From NCBI RefSeq assembly GCF_900156165.1, contig NZ_FTMY01000006.1, positions 281,309 to 345,308 of the forward strand: a stretch of DNA of 64,000 nucleotides. Reading direction: 5' to 3'. This DNA is from Pseudacidovorax sp. RU35E (GTDB lineage: Bacteria > Pseudomonadota > Gammaproteobacteria > Burkholderiales > Burkholderiaceae_C). The position numbers were made by a program, and so were the translations under genes. Positions 41,405 to 49,474 of this stretch are shown in pieces (the first letter of the stretch is position 1; each line of letters starts with the position of its first letter). Below the pieces are notes generated by a model. It searched no databases, was not told the DNA's origin, and saw nothing but the letters and a program-made list of their open reading frames with translations.

Positions 41405-42379
41405 TCACTCGGGCTGCAGGCCGATGGCCTTCACGGCGACGGCCCAGCGTTCGCGCTCGGACTTCATGAAGCCCGCGAGCTCGGCCGGGCTCATGGGCCC
41501 TTCGGCCATGGTGCCCAGGCTGGCCAGGCGCTGCGCCATCTCGGGCTGGGCCATGACCTTGTCCAGGTCGGCATTGATGCGGGCCACCACCGCAGCCGGC
41601 GTGCCGGTCGGCGCGAAGATGCCGTTCCAGCCGGTGAACTCGAAGCCCGGCAGCGTCTCCGCCATGGTCGCGACCTGCGGCCACTGCGGCAGCCGCTTGG
41701 CCGTGCTCACGGCCAGCGCACGCACCTGGCCGCCCTGCAGGTAGGCGGTGAGGGCCGCCTCGGGCAGGCACACCAGCTGCAGCCGGCCGCCCAGCAGGTC
41801 CTGCAGCGCCTCGGGCGCCTTGGTGTAGGGCACCTGGTTGAGCTTGATGCCGGCCGTGGCGGCCATGCTGTCGAGCACCATGCCCGAGAAGGTCTTGGGC
41901 CCTTCGGTGCCGGCCGCCAGCAGGCCGGGCTGGGCCTTGGCGCGGGCGATGAGGTCGGGCAGGTCCTTGGCCGGAAAGCTGGCCGCCGCGGCCAGCACGA
42001 AGGGGCTGCGGCCCGCCAGCCGCACCGGCACGAAGTCGCGCGCCGGGTCGTAGGGCAGCGACTTGAAGGTGAACACGTTGGTCACCATGGCCGCGGTCGT
42101 CGCGTAGTAGAGCGTGTAGCCGTCGGGCGCGGCGCGGGCCGCCACCTGGGCGCCGATCACGTTCTGGCCACCCGGTCGGTTGTCGATGATCACGGCCTGC
42201 TGCCACAGGCGCGAGAGCTGGTCGCCGATCTGGCGCGCCAGGATGTCGGGCCCCGAGCCCGCGGGCTGCGAGAGCACGAAGCGCACGGGCTTGTCGGGCC
42301 AGGACTGGGCCCGCGCCGCGGGTGCGGCAAAAGGCAGGGCCAGGGCGGCCAGGGCCTGCTGGAATTGGCGTCGGTTCAT
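41405..42379 (-). CDS. Bug-family periplasmic receptor
   Basis: 324 residues. Signal MNRRQFQQALAALALPFAAPAARAQ. Mature features are WPDKPVRFVLSQPAGSGPDILARQIGDQL, QAVIIDNRPGGQNVIGAQVAA, PDGYTLYYATTAAM, VPYTKAPEALQDLLGGRLQLVCL. It directly follows the aromatic hydroxylase gene and precedes a second Bug gene. This tandem pair of receptors in one operon suggests two related ligands. Confidence 0.88.
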   Translation of the reverse strand: MNRRQFQQALAALALPFAAPAARAQSWPDKPVRFVLSQPAGSGPDILARQIGDQLSRLWQQAVIIDNRPGGQNVIGAQVAARAAPDGYTLYYATTAAMVTNVFTFKSLPYDPARDFVPVRLAGRSPFVLAAAASFPAKDLPDLIARAKAQPGLLAAGTEGPKTFSGMVLDSMAATAGIKLNQVPYTKAPEALQDLLGGRLQLVCLPEAALTAYLQGGQVRALAVSTAKRLPQWPQVATMAETLPGFEFTGWNGIFAPTGTPAAVVARINADLDKVMAQPEMAQRLASLGTMAEGPMSPAELAGFMKSERERWAVAVKAIGLQPE

Positions 42380-42457
42380 GGTGCGTCGTCTCCGTCTGTG
42401 GTTCTTTTGGTCGTCGTCGAATCGTCAGCCTGCCCGTGGCATTGCGGCAGGGCGCGC

Positions 42458-44005
42458 TCAGGCAGCGCAGGCCGTGGCCAGGCCGAGGCGCGTGGCGGCC
42501 TCGTCCAGCAGGGCGCCGATGTCCTCGGCCCGCGCCGCGGTGCCGAACACGTAATGGTCGGGCCGCACCAGCGCGGCCACCGTGCCATGGCGCGCGAACC
42601 AGTCGCGCACCACGCCTTCGGTTTCGGGCTGGTCGGCCAGGCTCAGGCCGCGCAGGCCGTCGAAGCCGCCTTCCGGCAACGGCACGCCGGCCGCCAGCAC
42701 CAGGCGCCAGCCGTGGCCCAGAAGCGCGTCCATGCGGCGCGGCCCCTGCGAGGTGCGCAGCCAGGGTTGGGGAAACAGGCTGCCGCGTCCGCCGGCGGAC
42801 TGCTGCGCCAGCAGGCCCGTCTCGAGCCCGGGCAGGATGTCCTGCCGCGGGGTATCACGCACCTGCCCGCCGGCCTCGGCCAGCAGGCGACGATCGCGCT
42901 CGCGGGCCCGGTCCGTGTCGCGTTCGCATATCACGGCGCCCACATGCTTGATGCGGCTGGTGAGTTCACGCACATGGGCGCGGCGCTCGTGGCCGTAGCT
43001 GTCCAGCAGCGCCTCGGCCGCGGGGCCCTGCACCTCGCCGGCCAGCACCGCGCCCAGCTTCCAGGCCAGGTTGGCCGCATCGCGGATGCCCTGGCACATG
43101 CCCTGGCCCAGGAAGGGCGGCTGCATATGGGCGGCGTCGCCGGCCAGGAAGACGCGGCCGCGGCGCCAGTCGGCCGCCACCAGCGCATGGAAGCGATAGC
43201 TGGCCTGCCGCCACAGCTCGCCATGCTCGGGGCCGATCCAGCGCGACAGCAGCCGCCAGGTGGCCTCGGGCGTGGCCATCTCGCGCGGATCCTCGCCGGC
43301 CTTGAGCGAGATCTCCCACCGTCGGTGGTTGCCCGGGCCGAGCACCAGCGTGCAGGGCCGCTCGGGCTCGCAGTACTGCACGCTCACGGCGGGCAGGCGG
43401 GCCATGCCGGCCTCGTTGAGCAGCACGTCGACCACCAGCCAGGGTTCGTCGAAGTCCAGGTCCTCCAGCGGCAGGCCCAGCTGCGTGCGCACGCCGCTGC
43501 TGCCGCCGTCGCAGGCGATGGCATGGCGGGCCTGCACGGTGTGGCTGCGGCCGTCGCGCTGCAGCGTGAGCTGCACGCCCTGCCCGTCCTGCGCGATGGC
43601 GGTCATCTCGACGCCCAGTTCCACCGTCACGTCGGGCAGGCGGGCCACGCGCTCGCGCAGCGCCCGCTCCACCGGCGGCTGGGTGAACACCAGCGAGGGC
43701 GTGTAGCCCTGCGGATAGGGCGGCGGCAGCATGGTCATGCGCCGGATGAGCTGCCCGTCCACGCCGAAGTACTCCGAGTTGGAGAAGGGCTCGGTGAAGG
43801 GCGCGATGGCCTCCACCACGCCCAGCTGCTGGAAGACGCGCATGATCTCGTGGTCCAGCGCGATGGCGCGGGGGATCTGGTAGACCTCCGTCAGCCGGTC
43901 GCAGACGTGGACCTTGAAGCCCTGCTGCCCCAGCAGCCCGGCCGCCACCTGTCCCACCGGGCCGTAGCCGACGATGGCGACGTCGTAGACGGGCGGGGTC
44001 GTCAT
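42458..44005 (-). CDS. FAD-dependent aromatic hydroxylase (MhpA-like)
   Basis: 515 residues of the class A flavoprotein monooxygenases. It shows the FAD GxGxxG (AIVGYGPVGQVAAGLL), PRAIALDHEIMRVFQQLG, the ACDGGSSGVR motif (GD-like second site) and GDAAHMQPPFLGQGMCQGIRDAANLAWKL for the ribityl chain. These features match 3-(3-hydroxyphenyl)propionate hydroxylase (MhpA) and related phenol hydroxylases, which add a ring hydroxyl with NADH. The extradiol dioxygenase two genes upstream would cleave the product. The start overlaps the FAH-family stop (ATGA). The precise substrate is uncertain. Confidence 0.87.
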   Translation of the reverse strand: MTTPPVYDVAIVGYGPVGQVAAGLLGQQGFKVHVCDRLTEVYQIPRAIALDHEIMRVFQQLGVVEAIAPFTEPFSNSEYFGVDGQLIRRMTMLPPPYPQGYTPSLVFTQPPVERALRERVARLPDVTVELGVEMTAIAQDGQGVQLTLQRDGRSHTVQARHAIACDGGSSGVRTQLGLPLEDLDFDEPWLVVDVLLNEAGMARLPAVSVQYCEPERPCTLVLGPGNHRRWEISLKAGEDPREMATPEATWRLLSRWIGPEHGELWRQASYRFHALVAADWRRGRVFLAGDAAHMQPPFLGQGMCQGIRDAANLAWKLGAVLAGEVQGPAAEALLDSYGHERRAHVRELTSRIKHVGAVICERDTDRARERDRRLLAEAGGQVRDTPRQDILPGLETGLLAQQSAGGRGSLFPQPWLRTSQGPRRMDALLGHGWRLVLAAGVPLPEGGFDGLRGLSLADQPETEGVVRDWFARHGTVAALVRPDHYVFGTAARAEDIGALLDEAATRLGLATACAA

Positions 44006-44871
44006 GCCTGCGCTTCCGCGACGATGGGGTTGGCCAGCAGGCCCACGCGCTCGATCTCCACCTCGTAGGTGTCGCCGGGCTTCATCCACACCGGCGGCGT
44101 GCGGGCCTGGCCCACGCCGGCGGGCGTGCCCATCACGATCACGTCCCCCGGCTCCAGCGTGAGCACCTCGGCCAGCAGGGCGATGGTCTCGGCCACGCCG
44201 AAGATCATGTCGGTGGTGTTGGCGTCCTGCATGACCTCGCCGTTGAGGCGGCCCTGGATGCGCAGGCCCACGGCGCCGGGCGGCAGTTCGTCGGCCGTGA
44301 CCAGCACCGGGCCGAAGCCACCGGTGGCGTCGAAGTTCTTGCCGATGGTCCACTGCGGCGTGCGCTTCTGGTAGTCGCGCACGCTCATATCGTTGAAGCA
44401 GCTGTAGCCGAATACGTACTGCAGCGCATCCGCCTCCTTCACATGCCGCGGCACGCGCTGGCCGATGACGACGGCCAGCTCGGCCTCGTAGTCGAAGCGG
44501 GCCGACACGCGCGGCACCACGCCGGCATCGCCATGGGCGATCAGCGAGCTGGCGCCGCGGAAGAAGAACCAGGGGTAGTCCGGCTTCTCGCGCCCGCCTT
44601 CCTTGGCATGGTCGAAGTAATTGAGGCCCAGGCAGACCGTCTTGCCCGGCTCGGGCACCAGCGGCGCCAGGCGAACGCCGGCCATCGGCACGCGGGCGGC
44701 GCCGGACTTGGCGCAGGCGGCGGCCAGGGCCGGCAGGTCGATGCCGGCGGCCAGGGCGGCGCGCAGGTCGGACGGAATGCGGCCGTCGGCATCGTTCAGG
44801 TCGATGAGCATATCGCCCTCGACGAGGGCCAGGCGGGGTGCGCCATCGCGCAAATAGGTGGTGAACTTCAT
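44002..44871 (-). CDS. Fumarylacetoacetate hydrolase-family protein
   Basis: 289 residues: a small N-terminal domain (MKFTTYLRDGAPRLALVEGDMLIDLND) and a catalytic FAH domain with CLGLNYFDHAKEGG, PDYPWFFFRGASSLIAHGD, the metal ligands in DYEAELAVVIGQRV, FGYSCFNDMSVRDYQ, WTIGKNFDATGGFGPVLVTADELP and GTPAGVGQARTPPVWMKPGD. The family includes acylpyruvases and ring-cleavage product hydrolases or decarboxylases of meta-cleavage pathways. Here it probably acts on the product of the neighbouring dioxygenase. It is translationally coupled to the hydroxylase. Confidence 0.87.
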   Translation of the reverse strand: MKFTTYLRDGAPRLALVEGDMLIDLNDADGRIPSDLRAALAAGIDLPALAAACAKSGAARVPMAGVRLAPLVPEPGKTVCLGLNYFDHAKEGGREKPDYPWFFFRGASSLIAHGDAGVVPRVSARFDYEAELAVVIGQRVPRHVKEADALQYVFGYSCFNDMSVRDYQKRTPQWTIGKNFDATGGFGPVLVTADELPPGAVGLRIQGRLNGEVMQDANTTDMIFGVAETIALLAEVLTLEPGDVIVMGTPAGVGQARTPPVWMKPGDTYEVEIERVGLLANPIVAEAQA

Positions 44872-44935
44872 GGAACGCCGTGCAGAGGGAAGAGGGATAG
44901 GGAAAGAGAAGAAGGCGCAGGTGCCGCTCAGGCCC

Positions 44936-45838
44936 TCAGGCCGGCGCGAACATCACCTGCCGCTGCGCCGCCTTGAGCTCGGGGCCGGGCATGGGCGCGA
45001 TGCCCCACTGGTCGATGCGGCCGGGCGGCCACTTCCAGTGCTCGGGCCCGCGCGAGACATAGCTGTCGTCCACCTGCTCCACCTCGGCCGTGTATTCGAT
45101 GACCACGCCGAAGGGGTCGATGAAGTAGTTGAAGAGGTTGTTGCCGGGGCCATGGCGGCCGGGGCCCCACTGGATCGGGTGGCCCGCGTCCTTCATGCGG
45201 CCGCCGCCGCGCATCACCGACTCGAAGTCCGGCATCAGGAAGGCGATGTGGTTGAGCGCGTCGTTGTCGGTGATGCCGATGGCCAGGGTGTGGTGGTCCC
45301 GGTTGCAGTTCATGAAGGCCATGATTCCGGTGCGGTCCGCCAGCCGGAAACCCATCGCCTGCTCGAAGAAGGCCTTGGTGTCGTCCACCGCGTGGCTGTT
45401 GAGCACGGCGTGGGTGAGGCGGATGGGCATGTCGGCCTGGGGCGCATCGGCCTCGCGCCGCGCGTCGCCGTGCACCACCTGGAAGACGCGGCCGTGCGGG
45501 TCCTTGAACTTCATGCCGATGCCGCCGGCCGGGTCCTTGGTCAGCGCATGCGGCTCAGCGAGCAGCGTGCCGCCGGCCGCCACGGCCGTCTCGCACAGGG
45601 TGTCGAGCGCCTCGCGGCTGCGGGCGCGCAGCGTCACCTGCCGCACCTGGGGCGCATCGCCGCCCTGGTGCAGGGCCAGCAGGTAGGCGTCGTCGCCGGT
45701 GCCACGCAGGTAGAGCACACCCTCGCCGCGGTGGGCCACGGCCAGGTGCCAGGTCTGGGTGTAGAAGGCCTCGGCACGGGCGAGGTCGGGCACGAACAGG
45801 GCCACGCTGCGCAGGCCCTCGATCCAGGGGGAACTCAT
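44936..45838 (-). CDS. VOC-fold extradiol ring-cleavage dioxygenase
   Basis: 300 residues with two VOC domains, as in type I extradiol dioxygenases. The N-terminal domain (LRSVALFVPDLARAEAFYTQTWHLAV) is structural. The C-terminal one has candidate Fe(II) ligands: His in RLTHAVLNSH, His in LNHIAFLMPDFE, and Glu in FGVVIEYTAE. GRHGPGNNLFNYFIDPFG is typical of 2,3-dihydroxybiphenyl/catechol 2,3-dioxygenases. It is the first gene of the minus-strand aromatic set and is divergent from a LysR gene. It would open the catechol-like ring made by the MhpA-like hydroxylase. Confidence 0.86.
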   Translation of the reverse strand: MSSPWIEGLRSVALFVPDLARAEAFYTQTWHLAVAHRGEGVLYLRGTGDDAYLLALHQGGDAPQVRQVTLRARSREALDTLCETAVAAGGTLLAEPHALTKDPAGGIGMKFKDPHGRVFQVVHGDARREADAPQADMPIRLTHAVLNSHAVDDTKAFFEQAMGFRLADRTGIMAFMNCNRDHHTLAIGITDNDALNHIAFLMPDFESVMRGGGRMKDAGHPIQWGPGRHGPGNNLFNYFIDPFGVVIEYTAEVEQVDDSYVSRGPEHWKWPPGRIDQWGIAPMPGPELKAAQRQVMFAPA

Positions 45839-45943
45839 CGTCTTGTCTCCATCGCGCGGCCGCCGTTTGCGGAACGGGCAGCCAGCGTCGTTGCTGTTGC
45901 GGCGGATCGTAGGAAGCGGCCCCGATCCTGTACAGACGATCCG

Positions 45944-45960
45944 ACCGATTCCTAAAATCG
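45944..45960. promoter_or_regulatory. CCGATT-N5-AATCGG inverted repeat before the LysR gene
   Basis: A 6-bp inverted repeat with a 5-base spacer ends 5 bases before the LysR start, in the 127-base divergent region. A second, longer-spaced pair (GATCGT 45904-45909, ACGATC 45935-45940) lies upstream. Both are candidate LysR binding or autoregulation sites. Confidence 0.4.
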
Positions 45961-45965
45961 GTTTC

Positions 45966-46892
45966 ATGGATATCCGTTCGGTCGACCTCAACCTGCTCGT
46001 GCTGTTCGACACCCTCATGCAGACGCGCAGCGTCAACCGCGCGGCCGAGGCCATGGGCCTGAGCCAGTCGGCCACCAGCGGTGCACTCGCCCGCCTGCGG
46101 GGCGTGTTCGACGATGCCCTGTTCGTGCGCACTGCCTCGCAGATGGAGCCCACCCCGCGGGCGCAGCAACTGGCGCCCGTGGTGCGGCGGGTGGTGCAGA
46201 CCATCCAGCAGGAGATCCTGCAGTCGCCCCACTTCGAGCCCGCGCAGGCGCAGCGCAGCTTCACCGTGCTCACGCCCGACATCGGCGAGGTGGCCTTCCT
46301 GCCCGGCGTGCTGCGGCGGCTGCAGCACGAGGCGCCGGGGGTGCGGCTGCATGCGGTCTCGCGGGCGCGGGCAGCGGCGGCCGAAGCGCTGGAGAAGGGC
46401 GAGGCGGACCTCGCCATCGGCTTCTTTCCGGACCTGCAGAAGGCAGGCTACTTCCAGCAGTCGCTGTTCACCACCACCTACGAATGCATCACCAGCGCCG
46501 CCAACGCGGCGCTGGGCGAGCGGCTCACGCTCAAGCAGTACCTGGCGGCGCGGCATGTGGTGGTGCGCCCCGACGGCCGCGAGCACCTGCTGGAGCGCTT
46601 CCTCGATGCCAAGGGCTGGCAGCGGCAGGTGACGCTGGAGCTGTCGCATTTCATGAGCCTGCTGGCGCTCCTGCCCGGCACCGAGTTGGTGGCGACCGTG
46701 CCGCAGGACATCGCCACGGCCGTGGGCCGGCACATCCCGCTGCGCACCCTGGCCCTGCCCTTCAAGCCGCCGCCGCTGCAGGTGCAGCAGTTCTGGCACC
46801 GGCGCATGCAGAACGACCCGGCCAACCGCTGGCTGCGCGGGCTGTTCCACGAGGTCAACCGGCGCGAGGCCGGGGCGCGGCTGCCGGCCTGA
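45966..46892 (+). CDS. LysR-family regulator, divergent to the aromatic catabolic set
   Basis: 308 residues. The opening MDIRSVDLNLLVLFDTLMQTRSVNRAAEAMGLSQSATSGALARLRGVFDDALFVR is that of the NodD/NahR/PcpR-type LysR subgroup, which responds to aromatic compounds. The effector domain follows (RSFTVLTPDIGEVAFLPGVLRRLQHEAPGVRLHAV). It is divergent from the extradiol dioxygenase gene, its likely target. The subgroup fits regulation by an aromatic substrate. Confidence 0.88.
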   Translation: MDIRSVDLNLLVLFDTLMQTRSVNRAAEAMGLSQSATSGALARLRGVFDDALFVRTASQMEPTPRAQQLAPVVRRVVQTIQQEILQSPHFEPAQAQRSFTVLTPDIGEVAFLPGVLRRLQHEAPGVRLHAVSRARAAAAEALEKGEADLAIGFFPDLQKAGYFQQSLFTTTYECITSAANAALGERLTLKQYLAARHVVVRPDGREHLLERFLDAKGWQRQVTLELSHFMSLLALLPGTELVATVPQDIATAVGRHIPLRTLALPFKPPPLQVQQFWHRRMQNDPANRWLRGLFHEVNRREAGARLPA

Positions 46893-47057
46893 AAAGGCTG
46901 GACGAATCCGTCAGGTCCGCGCGTCCTGCCGAAGCACGTCCACCCAGCGCTGGCCGGCGCCGCGGGGCCATTCAGGTTGAGGCAGGGCCGGACGCCTATG
47001 CTGGGCGGCCTCGCACAGGCGGCCTCCCCGCGCCCGCACCTCCCTTTGTTCTCTCGC

Positions 47058-47600
47058 ATGACCCAACGACCCGCCCCCTCCTTCCTTCCACTGGCCCTGG
47101 ACGCAGCGGCCACCCGTCGCCACGCCCTGCGCGCGGGCGCCGCGCTGCTCGCAGTCGCGCTGCTGCCCGCGGCCGGTGCCGCGGAGGCCGAGCTTGCCGT
47201 GGGCAGCGCCCTGCCGCCACTCTCGGTCAACGACCAGTTCGACCGCCCCGTGGTGGTGGACGCCGGCACCCGGCTGGTGCTCTTCGCCGCCGACAAGGCG
47301 GCCGGCGATGTCGCCACCGAGGCCCTGAAGGCCAAGCCGGAGGTGCTGGCCCAGCAGCGGCTGGTGTACCTGGCCGACATCAGCGGCATGCCCGCCGTCA
47401 TCACCCGCATGTTCGCGCTGCCGAAGATGCGCGACCTGCCCTTCTCCGTCGGCCTGGTGCGCGACGCCCAGCTCACGGCCGCACTGCCGCGCAAGGCCGG
47501 AGCACTGACGCTGCTCGTGCTCGATCAGGGGACGGTGCGCGGCATCGAGTACCTGCCCGATGCGGCAGCGGTGCGCCAGCGACTGGGCATCGCCAGCTGA
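47058..47600 (+). CDS. Exported thioredoxin-fold-like protein of unknown function
   Basis: 180 residues. An N-terminal RRHALRAGAALLAVALLPAAGA segment looks like a signal peptide (possibly Tat). The remainder has the pattern of a YtfJ/thioredoxin-like domain (LPPLSVNDQFDRPVVVDAGTRLVLFAADKAAGDVATEAL ... VYLADISGMPAVITRMFALPKMRDLPFSVGL) but no CxxC motif, so it is not an ordinary thiol oxidoreductase. The start at ATG 47058 gives a proper signal peptide; the longer upstream frame does not. Neither neighbour gives a functional clue. Confidence 0.7.
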   Translation: MTQRPAPSFLPLALDAAATRRHALRAGAALLAVALLPAAGAAEAELAVGSALPPLSVNDQFDRPVVVDAGTRLVLFAADKAAGDVATEALKAKPEVLAQQRLVYLADISGMPAVITRMFALPKMRDLPFSVGLVRDAQLTAALPRKAGALTLLVLDQGTVRGIEYLPDAAAVRQRLGIAS

Positions 47601-47789
47601 CGCGCCGACCTCTGTGCGCCGGGGCGGGGCAGGCGCAAGCGCCGGAGTGCCGACGTCTGGGCTCGTCCAGGATCGCATGATCGCGTAGGACCGGGACGCC
47701 AGACGCCGGCTCCCACTGCCGTCCTACATGCATCTCGCCGATGTCCGCGGGACGATGCCGCCCGAATGCAATCTGCGGAGGCCTCTCCT

Positions 47790-49436
47790 GTGAACCGTAC
47801 CCCCGAAAAGCCCCCTTTCAATGACGACCGCCAGCCCGTGCGGGCCGAGGGCGGCCCGCGCGAGGTGCAGGACCACAAGGACGACATCTTCTTCGCCGCC
47901 ATCGAGATGACCCGCATGCCCATGCTGGTCACGGACCCGCGGCAGCCCGACAACCCCATCGTCTTCGCCAACCGCGCCTTCCTGTCGATGACCGGCTATG
48001 CGCCGGAAGAGATCCTGGGCACCAATTGCCGCTTCCTGCAGGGGCCGGGCACCGACCGCGCCTCGGTGGCGGTCATCCGTGAAGCCATCGAAACGCGCAC
48101 CGAGGTCCAGATCGAGCTGCTCAACTACCGCAAGGACGGCAGCACCTTCTGGAATGCGCTGTTCGTCTCGCCGGTGTTCAACCCCGCGGGCGAACTCGTG
48201 TACTTCTTCGCCTCGCAGCTGGACGTGAGCCGGCGCCGCGATGCCGAGGACGGGCTGGCACAGGCCCAGAAGATGGAGGCGCTGGGCCAGCTCACCGGCG
48301 GCATCTCGCACGACTTCAACAACCTGCTGCAGGTGATGTCGGGCCATCTCGACCTGCTGGAGCTGCGCGGCCGCATGAACAAACTCGACCCGGAGCATGT
48401 GCGCCGCGGCGTGGAGAACATCCGCGAGGCGGTGAGCAAGGCCTCCAAGCTCACCAGCCAGTTGCTGGCCTTCTCGCGCAAGCAGAGCCTGCGGGGGCGC
48501 GTGATCAACCTCAATGCCGTGACCAAGGACATGACCGACCTGGCGGTGCGCACGCTGGGCGAGCAGATCCGCGTCGAGTTCAAGCTGGAAGAGAACATCG
48601 GCAACTGCCAGCTCGACCCGACCCAGCTCGAGGTGGCGCTGCTGAACGTGCTGGTCAACGCGCGCGACGCCATGCCCGAGGGCGGCACGCTGACCCTGCA
48701 GACCGCCAGCGTGGAGGTGGGCGAGGACGACGCCACGGCCTTCGCCGGCCTGCCGCCCGGCCGTTATGCCACGCTGTCGGTCACCGACACCGGCCATGGC
48801 ATCGACAAGGCGCTGCTGGCCCGCGTGATGGACCCCTTCTTCACCACCAAGGAAGAGGGCAAGGGCACGGGCCTGGGCCTGTCGATGGTGTATGGCTTCG
48901 TCAAGCAGTCCGGCGGGACGGTGACGCTGTATTCCGAGGTGGGCATGGGCACGACGGTGCGCATGTACTTTCCCACGGTCGAGGCGCGGCCGACCGTGTC
49001 GGTGCGGGGCGCACAGGCCCACTACCGGGGGGGCGACGAGCGCATCCTGCTGGTGGAGGATCGCGAGGAAGTGGGCCAGCTCGCCCGGGAGATGCTCGAA
49101 GGCCTGGGCTACACGGTGAGCATGGCCACCTCGGCGCAGGAAGCCCTCACGCTGTTCCGCAGCCTGGCGCCCTTCGAGCAGCCGGACCTGCTCTTCTCGG
49201 ACGTGGTGATGCCCGGCGGCATGAACGGCTACACGCTGGCGCGCGAGATCCAGAAGCTGCGCCCCTCGGCCCGCGTGCTGCTGACCACCGGCTTCGACCG
49301 CGATCTGGGCAGCCTGGACGCCGTGGCACCCGCGGAGTTCGAGATCATCAAGAAGCCCTACCGGCTGGTGGACCTGGCGCGCAAGGTGCGCGAGGTGCTG
49401 GACGGGCCGACGGGGTCGCACACGGTCGGGGGCTGA
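47790..49436 (+). CDS. LOV-domain blue-light hybrid histidine kinase
   Basis: 548 residues. LOV/PAS domain (~30-150) with the flavin-adduct motif GTNCRFLQG, photoactive Cys80 included, and the following NYRKDGSTFWN strand. Next come HisKA with His in GGISHDFNNLLQ, HATPase_c (LLNVLVNARDAMP, DTGHGID, GTGLGLSMV) and a C-terminal receiver (LVEDREEVG, Asp in LFSDVVMPGG, IKKP). The layout equals bacterial LOV-HK-RR photoreceptors such as that of Pseudomonas syringae. Light would form a Cys-flavin C4a adduct and change kinase activity. GTG 47790 has GGAGG 8 bases upstream and is preferred over ATG 47766, which has no clear ribosome site. Confidence 0.92.
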   Translation: MNRTPEKPPFNDDRQPVRAEGGPREVQDHKDDIFFAAIEMTRMPMLVTDPRQPDNPIVFANRAFLSMTGYAPEEILGTNCRFLQGPGTDRASVAVIREAIETRTEVQIELLNYRKDGSTFWNALFVSPVFNPAGELVYFFASQLDVSRRRDAEDGLAQAQKMEALGQLTGGISHDFNNLLQVMSGHLDLLELRGRMNKLDPEHVRRGVENIREAVSKASKLTSQLLAFSRKQSLRGRVINLNAVTKDMTDLAVRTLGEQIRVEFKLEENIGNCQLDPTQLEVALLNVLVNARDAMPEGGTLTLQTASVEVGEDDATAFAGLPPGRYATLSVTDTGHGIDKALLARVMDPFFTTKEEGKGTGLGLSMVYGFVKQSGGTVTLYSEVGMGTTVRMYFPTVEARPTVSVRGAQAHYRGGDERILLVEDREEVGQLAREMLEGLGYTVSMATSAQEALTLFRSLAPFEQPDLLFSDVVMPGGMNGYTLAREIQKLRPSARVLLTTGFDRDLGSLDAVAPAEFEIIKKPYRLVDLARKVREVLDGPTGSHTVGG

Positions 49437-49474
49437 CCGGCGCGGGCCGGCCACTCCCAGGTGTTCACACCTGC

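Noticed and set aside
46977..47057. Longer N-terminus for the small exported protein (start at 46977)
   Set aside because: The extra 27 residues would bury the signal peptide. ATG 47058 gives a normal export signal.
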